Shown: piece by piece, positions 55,327-63,235 of the stretch
Layout: every line of letters starts with the position of its first letter
How positions within the stretch are numbered: position 1 is the stretch's first letter
Assembly: GCA_036267355.1 (NCBI GenBank)
Contig: DATAWG010000036.1
Location: 62,001 to 126,000 of the forward strand
From: Pirellulales bacterium
GTDB lineage: Bacteria; Planctomycetota; Planctomycetia; Pirellulales; DATAWG01
Direction of reading: 5' to 3'
Length of the DNA: 64,000 nucleotides
The notes under the pieces: generated by a model
What the model was told of the DNA's origin: nothing
Seen by the model: the letters and a program-made list of their open reading frames with translations, nothing else
Database searches by the model: none
Position numbers and translations under genes: made by a program

Positions 55327-55887
55327 CTATTGCTCGAGCACTTCCGTTTCCTTCGCTTTCGCCAGATCGCTCACCTTGGCTTCGTATTTCTTGGTGAGCT
55401 CTTGAATTTCGTCCTTCAAGGCGTCGCGGTCGTCTTCGGTCAGGTCCTTGTCTTTTTCGGCTTGCTCGGCCGCTTTGTTGCCGTCGCGGCGGACATTGCG
55501 AATGGCCACCTTCGCTTCTTCGCCCAAGTCCTTGATCCGGGCCGACAGCTTGCGCCGCACATCGGTCGAAAGCGCCGGCACGTTGATGCGGATCACGCGA
55601 CCGTCGTTCTGCGGATTGAATCCCAAATCACTCGAACGAATGGCTTTTTCAATGTCCTTGATCGTCGAAGGATCGAACGGACGGATGACGATCTGCGTCG
55701 GCTCCGGAGCGCCGACCTGGGCGATCGACTTCATCGGCGTCGAAGCGCCGTAGGCCTCGACGCGCAGCGAATCGACTAAGCCGGGATTGGCCCGGCCGGT
55801 GCGGATGCCGGCCAGCGCGTGCTTGAACACATCGACGGCCTTTTCCATCCGCTCTTCGGAATCCAGCAGAATTTCGTCGGAAGACAT
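55327..55887 (-). CDS. frr: Ribosome recycling factor
   Basis: The 186-residue protein has the RRF two-domain fold: MEKAVDVFKHALAGIRTGRANPGLVD near the N-terminus, DPSTIKDIEKAIRSSDLGFNP, IRINVPALSTDVRRKL and RDALKDEIQELTKKYE at the C-terminus. With EF-G it splits the post-termination ribosome. It is the fourth gene of the rpsB-tsf-pyrH-frr order. Its start is preceded by a C-rich tract (ccctcgtccctcgtccc) and not a normal ribosome binding site. Confidence 0.97.
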   Translation of the reverse strand: MSSDEILLDSEERMEKAVDVFKHALAGIRTGRANPGLVDSLRVEAYGASTPMKSIAQVGAPEPTQIVIRPFDPSTIKDIEKAIRSSDLGFNPQNDGRVIRINVPALSTDVRRKLSARIKDLGEEAKVAIRNVRRDGNKAAEQAEKDKDLTEDDRDALKDEIQELTKKYEAKVSDLAKAKETEVLEQ

Positions 55888-56012
55888 GGGAAGGGTGAGG
55901 GGCTAGGGACGAGGGACGAGGGCAGTTGGCGCTACGCTTTAGTATTTCATTCGGGGGGCTGATTGCAAGATGGCAGAGCGCGATGCGCGGACGGGATGCG
56001 GCGGTTGCGTTC

Positions 56013-56780
56013 TTACTCGCCCCTCGCCCCTAGCCCTTCGCCCCGCGCGATCAGCGTTCCCACGCGCTCGCCGTTCACGGCCCGCTCGATGTTCCGCTCT
56101 TTCTTGAAGTTGAAAACGAGGATTGGCATGTCGTGTTCCATGCATTGGGCGATGGCCGTGGGGTCCATTACCCGCAGGTTCTGCTCGCGCACCGCGGAAT
56201 ACGACAGTTCGCGGTAGAGAATCGCGTGCGGGTTCTTTTCGGGATCGTCGGAAAAGACCCCGTCGACCCGCGTCGCCTTGAGCAAAATATCGGCTTCGAG
56301 CTCCAAGGCCCGTTGCGCGGCGGCCGTGTCGGTGGTCACGAAGGGGCTGCCGGTTCCGGCAGCCAAGAGCACGATGCGGCCCTTTTCCAAATGCCGGCGC
56401 GCTCGGCGGCGGATATAGGGCTCGGCGACGCCATCCATGCGAATCGCCGTCAGCAGGCGGGTTTCGCAGCCGAGCGATTCCAGGGCGTCTTGCAAGGCCA
56501 AGCCGTTGATCACGGTGGCGAGCATGCCCATGTAGTGGGCCGTCGCTTCTTGAATGCTCGAGTTTCCGGCGGTGAACTGGGCGCCGCGGAGGATATTGCC
56601 GCCCCCCATGACGATGGCGATTTGCACGCCGCGCTTCGCCGCTTGCACCGTCTGCTGCGCGATATGCACGACCTCGGTCATGCTGATGCCGCGTTCGCCG
56701 GCGTGGCAAAAACTTTCGCCGGAAAGCTTCAATACGACGCGGCGATAGCGGGGCGTGGAAGCGGAATCGTCGACGGCCAT
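56013..56780 (-). CDS. pyrH: Uridylate kinase (UMP kinase)
   Basis: The 255-residue enzyme phosphorylates UMP to UDP. Motifs: [19 protein letters not shown] at the N-terminus, [25 protein letters not shown] and [20 protein letters not shown]. The family end is GERVGTLI; here the protein continues with [11 protein letters not shown], which is encoded by a G-rich repeat running into the intergenic tract. It lies between tsf and frr, the classical order. Confidence 0.96.
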   Translation of the reverse strand: MAVDDSASTPRYRRVVLKLSGESFCHAGERGISMTEVVHIAQQTVQAAKRGVQIAIVMGGGNILRGAQFTAGNSSIQEATAHYMGMLATVINGLALQDALESLGCETRLLTAIRMDGVAEPYIRRRARRHLEKGRIVLLAAGTGSPFVTTDTAAAQRALELEADILLKATRVDGVFSDDPEKNPHAILYRELSYSAVREQNLRVMDPTAIAQCMEHDMPILVFNFKKERNIERAVNGERVGTLIARGEGLGARGE

Positions 56781-56893
56781 GGAAAACGCACCTCAGCGCA
56801 GTTCAAAAAGCGCGAAACCGCAAGCGAGCCACAAACCGATTTCGCCCCGCCGCCGGACTTCCTCGTCCTAACCCCTAACCCTAACCCCTAGCC

Positions 56894-57721
56894 CTACTTG
56901 CCCAACTCCCAGCGCACGAATCGCTTGATGGTCATGCCGGCCTTCTTCGCCATCTGGCCGACCGTTTGCTTGTCGTCCTTCACGAACGGCTGCTCGAGCA
57001 GCACGCGTTCGCTGTAGAAATTCCGCAACCGACCCTCGACCATCTTGGCGATGATGTTTTCGGGCTTGCCTTCGCCGCGTGCGGCAACGGAAAGAATTTC
57101 CCGTTCCCGGTCGATGTCGGCCGGATCGAGATCTTCCTTCGATACGACTAGCGGCTTTTGGGCCGTCACATGCATGGCGACTTCTTTGGCCACATCGTTG
57201 TTGCCACCGCTCACTTCCACCAGCGCGCCAAGCGTGCCGTCGTGATGGGCGTAAGCGCCGGCCGGGGCGTCGATGCGGACGATCCGTCCGACTTTCAACA
57301 CTTCGCGCATCCGGTTGAACAGGTCGTCTTTCTGCACGGCGAGGGTTTGGCCCGGCTTCGATGGCGAAGGCTGAGCAAGCAGTTCGTCGCCCGTGGCCGC
57401 GCCGGGACCGGTCGCCAATTGCTTGGCCAGATCGGAGGCCAGTTGGCGGAATTCGGCGTTGTTCGCGACGGGAGCGCTTTCGCACATCAATTCGACCATG
57501 GCGCCGACCCCCTTTTCGACATCGGCATAGACGGCGATGCGGCCGGTCGAAGTTTCGCGGCCGAGACGGGTTTCTTGCGTCTTGCGCCCCTGCTTGCGGA
57601 GGTGCTCTTCGGCGGCAGTTGGGTCGCCGCCCGTCTCTTCGAGGGCTCTTTTGCAATCCATCATCGGCAGGCCGGTTCGCTCACGCAGCGCCTTCACGGC
57701 CGCGGCAGTAATTTCTGGCAT
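56894..57721 (-). CDS. tsf: Elongation factor Ts
   Basis: The 275-residue protein begins MPEITAAAVKALRERTGLPM with the UBA-like domain and the TGLPMMDCKRALEE motif, followed by the dimerisation core (AVYADVEKGVGAMVELMCES, FRQLASDLAKQLA) and ends MTIKRFVRWELGK. It recycles EF-Tu by GDP exchange. The region of about 70 residues after 105 is Gln/Pro/Lys-rich and somewhat variable. It lies 208 bases after rpsB and 113 before pyrH, on the same strand. Confidence 0.97.
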   Translation of the reverse strand: MPEITAAAVKALRERTGLPMMDCKRALEETGGDPTAAEEHLRKQGRKTQETRLGRETSTGRIAVYADVEKGVGAMVELMCESAPVANNAEFRQLASDLAKQLATGPGAATGDELLAQPSPSKPGQTLAVQKDDLFNRMREVLKVGRIVRIDAPAGAYAHHDGTLGALVEVSGGNNDVAKEVAMHVTAQKPLVVSKEDLDPADIDREREILSVAARGEGKPENIIAKMVEGRLRNFYSERVLLEQPFVKDDKQTVGQMAKKAGMTIKRFVRWELGK

Positions 57722-57822
57722 CGATTATCTCCCACGAATAAATGATTCAAATGATCGGCCGCAGGTCGGTTCGCCGGATCCGATTGCGGCGGTTTTTGGA
57801 CGAGTGGCCTGGGCCTGTGGCT

Positions 57823-57880
57823 GTCAGGCTGGAAAGCCTGACCTACACCGTGTGCCAGTGGCTATGCCCAGTGGCACACG
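57823..57880. repeat. Two palindromic repeats between tsf and rpsB
   Basis: gtcaggctggaaagcctgac plus ctac (57823-57846) is the same element as at 27858, inverted. Next to it lies cgtgtgccagtggctatgcc followed by cagtggcacacg (57849-57880), a near-perfect palindrome of the gtgccactggc family. Both are in the 208-base gap of the rpsB-tsf transcript. Confidence 0.8.
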
Positions 57881-57929
57881 ACGGCGGACCAAGCAGTCGA
57901 TCCGAAACGCCCCCAATAGGTGCGAGCCG

Positions 57930-58778
57930 CTATTCCGCTGGGCTTTCGCTGGCGGCGGCGGCTGGCTGCGGTTTCGGCTCGGCCACCTTGCCCGCGCCGG
58001 CCTTCGCCGTTGGCTTCGGAACTGGCTTCGACGTCGGCTTCGGAGCAGGCGCCGGTTTAGACTCGCCATTCCCCTCGGTCATGCCCTTGGTGGCGGCCTC
58101 GGTCTTGCCTTCCAACACCGCGTCGGCCAATTGCTGCGCGATCAGCTCGATCGAACGAATGCTATCATCGTTTCCCGGAATCGGCAGATCGACCAGATCG
58201 GGATCGCAATCGGTGTCGATCAGGGCCACGGTCGAAACGCCCAGCTTGCGGGCTTCGCTAACCGCGTTCTTTTCCTTTTTCGGATCGATGATCACCATGC
58301 ATTCGGGCAGGCGGCTCATCGTTCGCATGCCGTTCAGATTGCGAAACATCTTGCGGAATTCGCGCTTCAGGGCCGATTGCATTTTCTTGGAATACGTGTC
58401 AAACGTTTCCGATTGCATCAGGCCTTCGAGCTCTTCCAAACGGCCGAGCCGGCTGCGGATGGTGCGGAAATTCGTCAGCGTGCCGCCGAGCCAGCGATCG
58501 CTGACGAAGGGCATGCCGCAGCGCGAAGCTTCGCGTTCGATCGTGTCGGAAGCTTGCCGCTTGGTGCCGACAAACAGGATCAGGCTCCCGGCGGCCGACA
58601 CTTGCTTAAGATACTTCTTGGCCCGCAACAGCCCGCGCACGGTTTCCCGCACGTCGATAATATGAATTTGATTGCGGCGACCGAAGATATACGGCCGCAT
58701 GCGGGGGTTCCAGCGGCTGGCGCGGTGGCCGAAATGCACGCCCGCTTCGATCAGATCTTTTGCCAAAACATTCGACAC
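57930..58778 (-). CDS. rpsB: 30S ribosomal protein S2
   Basis: Starting at GTG 58778 ([19 protein letters not shown]), 9 bases after ggagg, the product is 282 residues. S2 signatures: [65 protein letters not shown] and the C-terminal [22 protein letters not shown]. The last 50 residues are Pro/Lys/Ala-rich and not part of the S2 fold. An in-frame ATG at 58856 would add unconserved residues upstream of this ribosome binding site. First gene of the operon. Confidence 0.96.
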   Translation of the reverse strand: MSNVLAKDLIEAGVHFGHRASRWNPRMRPYIFGRRNQIHIIDVRETVRGLLRAKKYLKQVSAAGSLILFVGTKRQASDTIEREASRCGMPFVSDRWLGGTLTNFRTIRSRLGRLEELEGLMQSETFDTYSKKMQSALKREFRKMFRNLNGMRTMSRLPECMVIIDPKKEKNAVSEARKLGVSTVALIDTDCDPDLVDLPIPGNDDSIRSIELIAQQLADAVLEGKTEAATKGMTEGNGESKPAPAPKPTSKPVPKPTAKAGAGKVAEPKPQPAAAASESPAE

Positions 58779-58954
58779 TAAATCAGTCCTCCAAAAAATA
58801 ACGGTTTCACACCGGCCAATTGCTGCAAATCGGAAGCCGATGGGCGACGATCGCACACCTTTCGGCCAAGCGGCAGCATCCGGCGTTGGTTCGAGAATTC
58901 TCTATGGGAAAAAGGCGTAACGGCCCCGGATCGTTGCGAGGCGACAAGCTGTTT

Positions 58955-58983
58955 AAATTATCACTTCAACTAATGTGCGTCAA
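58955..58983 (-). promoter_or_regulatory. rpsB: Candidate rpsB operon promoter
   Basis: On the minus strand TTGACG (58978-58983) is followed by 17 bases and TAATTT (58955-58960), or by 15 bases and GATAAT (58957-58962). It lies in an AT-rich patch about 180 bases before the rpsB start and reads into the operon. The gap 58779-59352 between divergent rpsB and recO has no gene. Confidence 0.5.
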
Positions 58984-59223
58984 TCGGCGTGCGGATGCTG
59001 GCAAGACGCTCAATATTGTTTGTCCAAATAGAATAGTAAACGTGTCCAGACAGTTTTTCCTCGCCCAGACCTTTGGGGCCTCGGGCTGAGGAGAGTCGGC
59101 GATTGGCATTGCAGCCGCTTTCGAAGGGGCTTACCGTTTTCCCGGCTGTAGGCTCGGCCCAAAGAAAAAGCCTTCTGAAGGGACTATTAATAAACAACCA
59201 AGAAATTTTGGCCCGCGGTCCCA

Positions 59224-59266
59224 GGCCTGAAGGCGCGAAGGCCTGAAGGCGCGAAGGCCTGAAGGC
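59224..59266. repeat. 16-bp tandem repeat upstream of recO
   Basis: ggcctgaaggcgcgaa is repeated twice exactly (59224-59255), followed by a partial third unit ggcctgaaggc. It lies in the rpsB-recO divergent gap. Confidence 0.7.
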
Positions 59267-59352
59267 TTGGGAAAAACGCTTGTCCGCTGAAATATTGTCT
59301 CCCCAGGCCCCTCTCCGCGTCCTCGCGTCTCCGCGCGAGACTGCCCCCTTCT

Positions 59353-60096
59353 ATGCCCGCTGAAAAAGCCATCGCTCTGGTCTTGCGAGTCGTCGAGTTC
59401 AGCGAGACGAGCAGCGTCGTGACGCTTTTCACCCGCGAGATGGGCAAGATACATGCTATGGCCAAGGGGGCCCGGCGGCCCAAAGGTCCTTTCGAGTCTG
59501 CCCTTGACCTGTTGGCCCTGTGTCGAATAGTCTTCCTCCGCAAATCACCCGGCGTCTTGGACCTGCTTACGGAGGCGAAGCTCCAAAAGCGGTTCCGCCC
59601 GCGCGATCGCGAACTGGCTTGTCTTTATGCGGGTTACTACGTCGCCGAACTCCTGACCGAACTGACCGACGATTCCGATCCCCATCCCGAACTGTTCGAC
59701 GCAGCCGTGGAAACGCTCCAAGGCCTCGCCGAACCGGGAACGGCGGTCGCGTCGCTTGTCGCACGGTTTGAGTTGACGGCCTTGCGGCTGTTGGGGCATT
59801 TGCCGTCGCTCGAGCAATGCGTCGAATGCGGCCGGCCGGTCGAGGCGACTGGGCGGGTTGCGTTTGGAATGCTTGTCGGCGGCGTGTTGTGTCAGCATTG
59901 CAAGGCGGGGCAACGGAATGTGGTGGCGATTTCAGCGGGCGTGCTGCGGGCCATGATCGCCTTGGCCGCCAGCGGCGACGCTTGGCGACGATTGGAACTC
60001 GATAGCCGCACTCGCGGCGAATTGCGGGCAGTGTTGAACCATTACTTATCTCATCTCTTGGGCCATAAGCCGCGGATGCACGAGTATCTGGGATGA
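59353..60096 (+). CDS. recO: DNA repair protein RecO
   Basis: The 247-residue protein begins with the RecO N-terminal OB fold (EKAIALVLRVVEFSETSSVVTLFTREMGKI, AKGARRPKGPFES), followed by a helical domain and the zinc site CVECGRPVEATGR...CQHC. Helix HLPSLEQC precedes the zinc ribbon as in other RecO. RecO loads RecA on SSB-coated DNA in the RecFOR pathway. It stands alone, divergent from the rpsB operon. Confidence 0.92.
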   Translation: MPAEKAIALVLRVVEFSETSSVVTLFTREMGKIHAMAKGARRPKGPFESALDLLALCRIVFLRKSPGVLDLLTEAKLQKRFRPRDRELACLYAGYYVAELLTELTDDSDPHPELFDAAVETLQGLAEPGTAVASLVARFELTALRLLGHLPSLEQCVECGRPVEATGRVAFGMLVGGVLCQHCKAGQRNVVAISAGVLRAMIALAASGDAWRRLELDSRTRGELRAVLNHYLSHLLGHKPRMHEYLG

Positions 60097-60219
60097 TTCG
60101 CTTTGGGTGCCATGCTCACGGCTTTGCGTGAGCAGGATCCGCATCGGGATCTTCGTCCCTGTAGTCTGTAGCCTCAAGCCTGTAGCCTGCTCGTCAGCCT
60201 GACCATCAAGGACCTCGGA

Positions 60220-61452
60220 ATGCAAGCCGCCCGGCGGACGTGCGTAGCCATCGCAGCCTGCTTGAGCATGGCGTGGTGCGGCTGCGCCGGTCACACGAGC
60301 AACACCGCGGGCGGACCGGTCTACGATCCGTGGGTGCCCGTCGCGCAAGTTCCGACGGGCGAGTCGATGGAAGAGCTTCCGGCCGGCTGGGAGCGCTTCG
60401 AGCCGAAGAACCTCGGCCTCACGGTGGAAGTCTGGACCGGCCATGGGCCGGACGAGGGCATCGCCCACCAACTCTACGCGGAAGGCGACGAACTGTATCG
60501 CAGAAAAGACTATCACGACGCGGCGTTGAAATACAAAGCGGCCGCCAATCGCTTTCCCGGCACGGCGCTCGAAGAAGACGCAACGTTCATGTGCGGCGAA
60601 GCCCACTTCTTCGCCGACGAATACTCCAAAGCCGACGATTGCTACGGCAACGTGATCAAGAAATTTCCCAACACCCGCTTCATGAACATGATCGTGAACC
60701 GGGATTTTGCGATTGGCATCTATTGGCTGCAATACGACCACGCGCATCCGTCGTTCTTGCTCAAACCGAATTTCACGAACAAAACGTTGCCGATGTTCGA
60801 CACCTTCGGCTACGCGATCCGCGCGTTCGACGAAGTGCGGCTTAATGATCCACGCGGCAAATTGGCCGACGAAGCGATTTGGATGACCGCCAACGCCTAC
60901 TTCCTCGAAGCCCATTACGACGACGCCGACTACTACTACAAGCTGATCCGCACCGATTATCCCAAGAGCAAGCATCAAAAAGACGCTCACCTGCTTGGCA
61001 TCCAGGCCAAGCTGCATTTGTACCAGGGGCCGATGTACGACGAACGCCCGCTGAAGCAAGGCGAAGAACTGATCGACCAAACGATCGCCCAATACGGCCG
61101 CGATCTTGGCGACGAGCGAGAACGACTGTTGACGGCCAAGGCCGAAATCCACGCACAATATGCCCTCCGGCTCTGGGCCGTCGGTCAGTTCTATGAGAAG
61201 ACGAGCCACTACGGGGCGGCAAAGATTTATTACCACGAGCTCGTCAAAAAGTGGCCGAACACCGAACTGGCAAAACGTGCGGACACGCGCTTGGTCGCGA
61301 TCGACAAGCTGCCCGACAATCCGCCCGACTATTTCCGCGTATTGGCGATCGTTTTCGACCATGAGGATCCAGATAAGCAGAAAACGATTCCAAATCCCGA
61401 CTCTTCTCCGACGCAAATCGCTCAGCCACCCGGCGACACGGTCCAACGATGA
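60220..61452 (+). CDS. BamD-like outer-membrane assembly lipoprotein (TPR)
   Basis: The 410-residue product has an N-terminal lipoprotein signal with Cys residues in AWCGCAG. The rest is a tetratricopeptide solenoid: EGDELYRRKDYHDAALKYKA, RFPGTALEEDATFMCGEAHF, DDCYGNVIKKFPNTRF and EKTSHYGAAKIYYHELVKKWPNT, in the style of BamD/YfiO. BamD with BamA inserts outer-membrane proteins. At 410 residues it is longer than E. coli BamD (245), partly by a middle insertion. It overlaps the next gene (lptE-like) by 4 bases. Confidence 0.82.
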   Translation: MQAARRTCVAIAACLSMAWCGCAGHTSNTAGGPVYDPWVPVAQVPTGESMEELPAGWERFEPKNLGLTVEVWTGHGPDEGIAHQLYAEGDELYRRKDYHDAALKYKAAANRFPGTALEEDATFMCGEAHFFADEYSKADDCYGNVIKKFPNTRFMNMIVNRDFAIGIYWLQYDHAHPSFLLKPNFTNKTLPMFDTFGYAIRAFDEVRLNDPRGKLADEAIWMTANAYFLEAHYDDADYYYKLIRTDYPKSKHQKDAHLLGIQAKLHLYQGPMYDERPLKQGEELIDQTIAQYGRDLGDERERLLTAKAEIHAQYALRLWAVGQFYEKTSHYGAAKIYYHELVKKWPNTELAKRADTRLVAIDKLPDNPPDYFRVLAIVFDHEDPDKQKTIPNPDSSPTQIAQPPGDTVQR

Positions 61453-62036
61453 TGCGATCGGCGCCTCAATTCGCCGCCGGACGATTTTGCCCGCAGCCAC
61501 GGCATTTTCCACCGCAAATGGCGGCGCTAGCGGCTATTGGCTGCACCGCGGCAGTCCTGATGGCAGGCTGCGCTTGCTACCACTTTGGCACCGCCGATCT
61601 CTATCCGCGCGACATTCACACGGTCTACGTGCCGATGATCGAGTCGGACAGCTTTCGCCGCGACTTGGGCGAGCAACTCACGGAAGCGGTTTGCAAGGAA
61701 ATTGAAAACCGCACGCCGTTCAAAGTCGTCGGCACTCCGAATGCCGACAGCATTCTCACCGGCCGCATCAAGACCGACACGAAGCACTCGATCGTGCGCG
61801 AGCCGAACAACGAAGGCCGCGTCGTCGAGATGGGAATGGTGATCCAGGTCACCTGGGCCGACCGCCGCGGCATCGTGCATGGCGAGGGAGCCGTTCCCGT
61901 GCCGCCGGAATTGGTGACACTTTCGCAAACGAATCAACTGATTCCCGAATACGGCCAATCGACCGTGACCTCGCTGCAGCAAATTATGCAGGGGCTGGCC
62001 AAAAAAATCGTCGATATGATGGAAACGCCGTGGTAA
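61449..62036 (+). CDS. LptE-like LPS assembly lipoprotein
   Basis: The 195-residue product starts at ATG 61449, overlapping the BamD-like stop in ATGA, so the two are translated together. A signal with lipobox LMAGC precedes CYHFGTADLYPRDIHTVYVP, RRDLGEQLTEAVCKEIENRT and SILTGRIKTDTKHSIV, which match the LptE family. LptE plugs LptD to insert LPS in the outer membrane. The BamD-LptE pair supports an LPS-type envelope. Confidence 0.78.
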   Translation: MMRSAPQFAAGRFCPQPRHFPPQMAALAAIGCTAAVLMAGCACYHFGTADLYPRDIHTVYVPMIESDSFRRDLGEQLTEAVCKEIENRTPFKVVGTPNADSILTGRIKTDTKHSIVREPNNEGRVVEMGMVIQVTWADRRGIVHGEGAVPVPPELVTLSQTNQLIPEYGQSTVTSLQQIMQGLAKKIVDMMETPW

Positions 62037-62068
62037 AACGTTGCCCGGCGATTCCGTAAGCAGCGAAT

Positions 62069-63079
62069 CTATAAGATCGTGCAGATCGGGCAACCGATTG
62101 CGGACGGAGTGATGCCCAACGCACCGAGTTGTGCCGTTACCGAAGCGGCCATGGAGAGGTTGGCCATGGCCGAGAGGCTGAGCGGAGCAAGCGCGGCCTC
62201 GAGCGACGCACTCGCGCTGGCACTCGCGCTGGCGGCGGCCGACGCGCTGGCAGAAGCCTGAAGGCTCGCTGCCAGATTCAGGCTCGCAAGCGCGGAGAGC
62301 GGCAGGGCGCTGATTGCCGCTTGCAGCGACGCTGCCGCATTCGGCGCCAATAAGTTCACCCCCAGCCCGCTCTGGATATTCGCCAGAGCGGCCAGGATGC
62401 CGAGCAGGCTGGCCAGGCTCACCGGCGGCACGGCCAGGGCGGGAAGGGAAAGGCTCGCCATGGCGCTCAGCGCCGCGGAAAGACTCGCCATGGCGCCCGG
62501 CATCGCAAGACTGATTCCAAGAGCGGCCGACAGCGCAAGCGCTGCTGAAACATTTGCGCTCAACGCAGCGCTCGCCGATGCCGACGCCTGCGCGGAAAGG
62601 GCCGCCTGCAATGCGGCCACGGCCCCGGGCGCTCCGAGACTAATCCCGAGCATCGCCTGCACACTGGCGGCGAGCGACGCGGCCAACGACAAATCGGACA
62701 GCGCCGCGGCGTTCATTCCCAATAGCGACGCCAGCGAGGGCAGATTCGCATTGATCGAATTGATCGTCGCGCTGAGCTGCGCAGAGGCACTTGCGGATAG
62801 CGTTGCCGAGCCCATCGCGCTTAAGCCAGCCGCGGCAGCCGCAGCCAACGCGAGCTTTGCCGAGGCCGCGGCGGAAAGCGACGGGAATCCCAAGGCAATC
62901 GCCGCCGACGCCTCGGCCGATGCCGAAGCGGAGGCCGACGCGGCAGCTCCCGCGCCACCCGCCCCTGCCGACAACGACATCGCCAATTGCGCCACGGCGG
63001 GCGGCAAAGAAAACGTCAGCGGCGGCAAAGCCGACAACGGGCTCAACTGTGCGAGCGCCATCTTGCAGATGCAAGGCAT
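62069..63079 (-). CDS. Ala/Ser/Leu-rich repeat protein with terminal Cys pairs
   Basis: The 336-residue product is about one third Ala and roughly a fifth each Ser and Leu. I count only five charged residues after the start (K6, E56, K75, D129, E294), no Arg, His, Trp or Tyr, and Phe only at 23 and 65. Cys lie at both ends: CIC (3-5) and CPIC (330-333). Three imperfect repeats with the pattern LGISLxxPGAxAxLxAALS occur at 144-162, 187-205 and 239-257, separated by Ser-Ala tracts. No signal peptide is obvious. It converges with the lptE-like gene, 32 bases apart, and lies downstream of the glycosylase gene. I recognise no family. Confidence 0.55.
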   Translation of the reverse strand: MPCICKMALAQLSPLSALPPLTFSLPPAVAQLAMSLSAGAGGAGAAASASASASAEASAAIALGFPSLSAAASAKLALAAAAAAGLSAMGSATLSASASAQLSATINSINANLPSLASLLGMNAAALSDLSLAASLAASVQAMLGISLGAPGAVAALQAALSAQASASASAALSANVSAALALSAALGISLAMPGAMASLSAALSAMASLSLPALAVPPVSLASLLGILAALANIQSGLGVNLLAPNAAASLQAAISALPLSALASLNLAASLQASASASAAASASASASASLEAALAPLSLSAMANLSMAASVTAQLGALGITPSAIGCPICTIL

Positions 63080-63235
63080 GTTCTTATCGGCCCAAGAAAT
63101 TGGAGTTGAATCCGCTCGAACGATCCGCCAAGGTAGATGCCGCCGAATACGACCGTCAAGTCATTCGGTCGAACCTGCGGCCTCGGACGGCCCGGGTCAG
63201 GGACGGTCATCCGCCGCGGATGCTCGCGGCGAACT

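Noticed and set aside
56868-56893. taacccctaaccctaaccccta tract resembling telomeric repeat
   Set aside because: It is a short junction tract of the kind seen at several operon gaps in this window; nothing suggests a linear replicon end.
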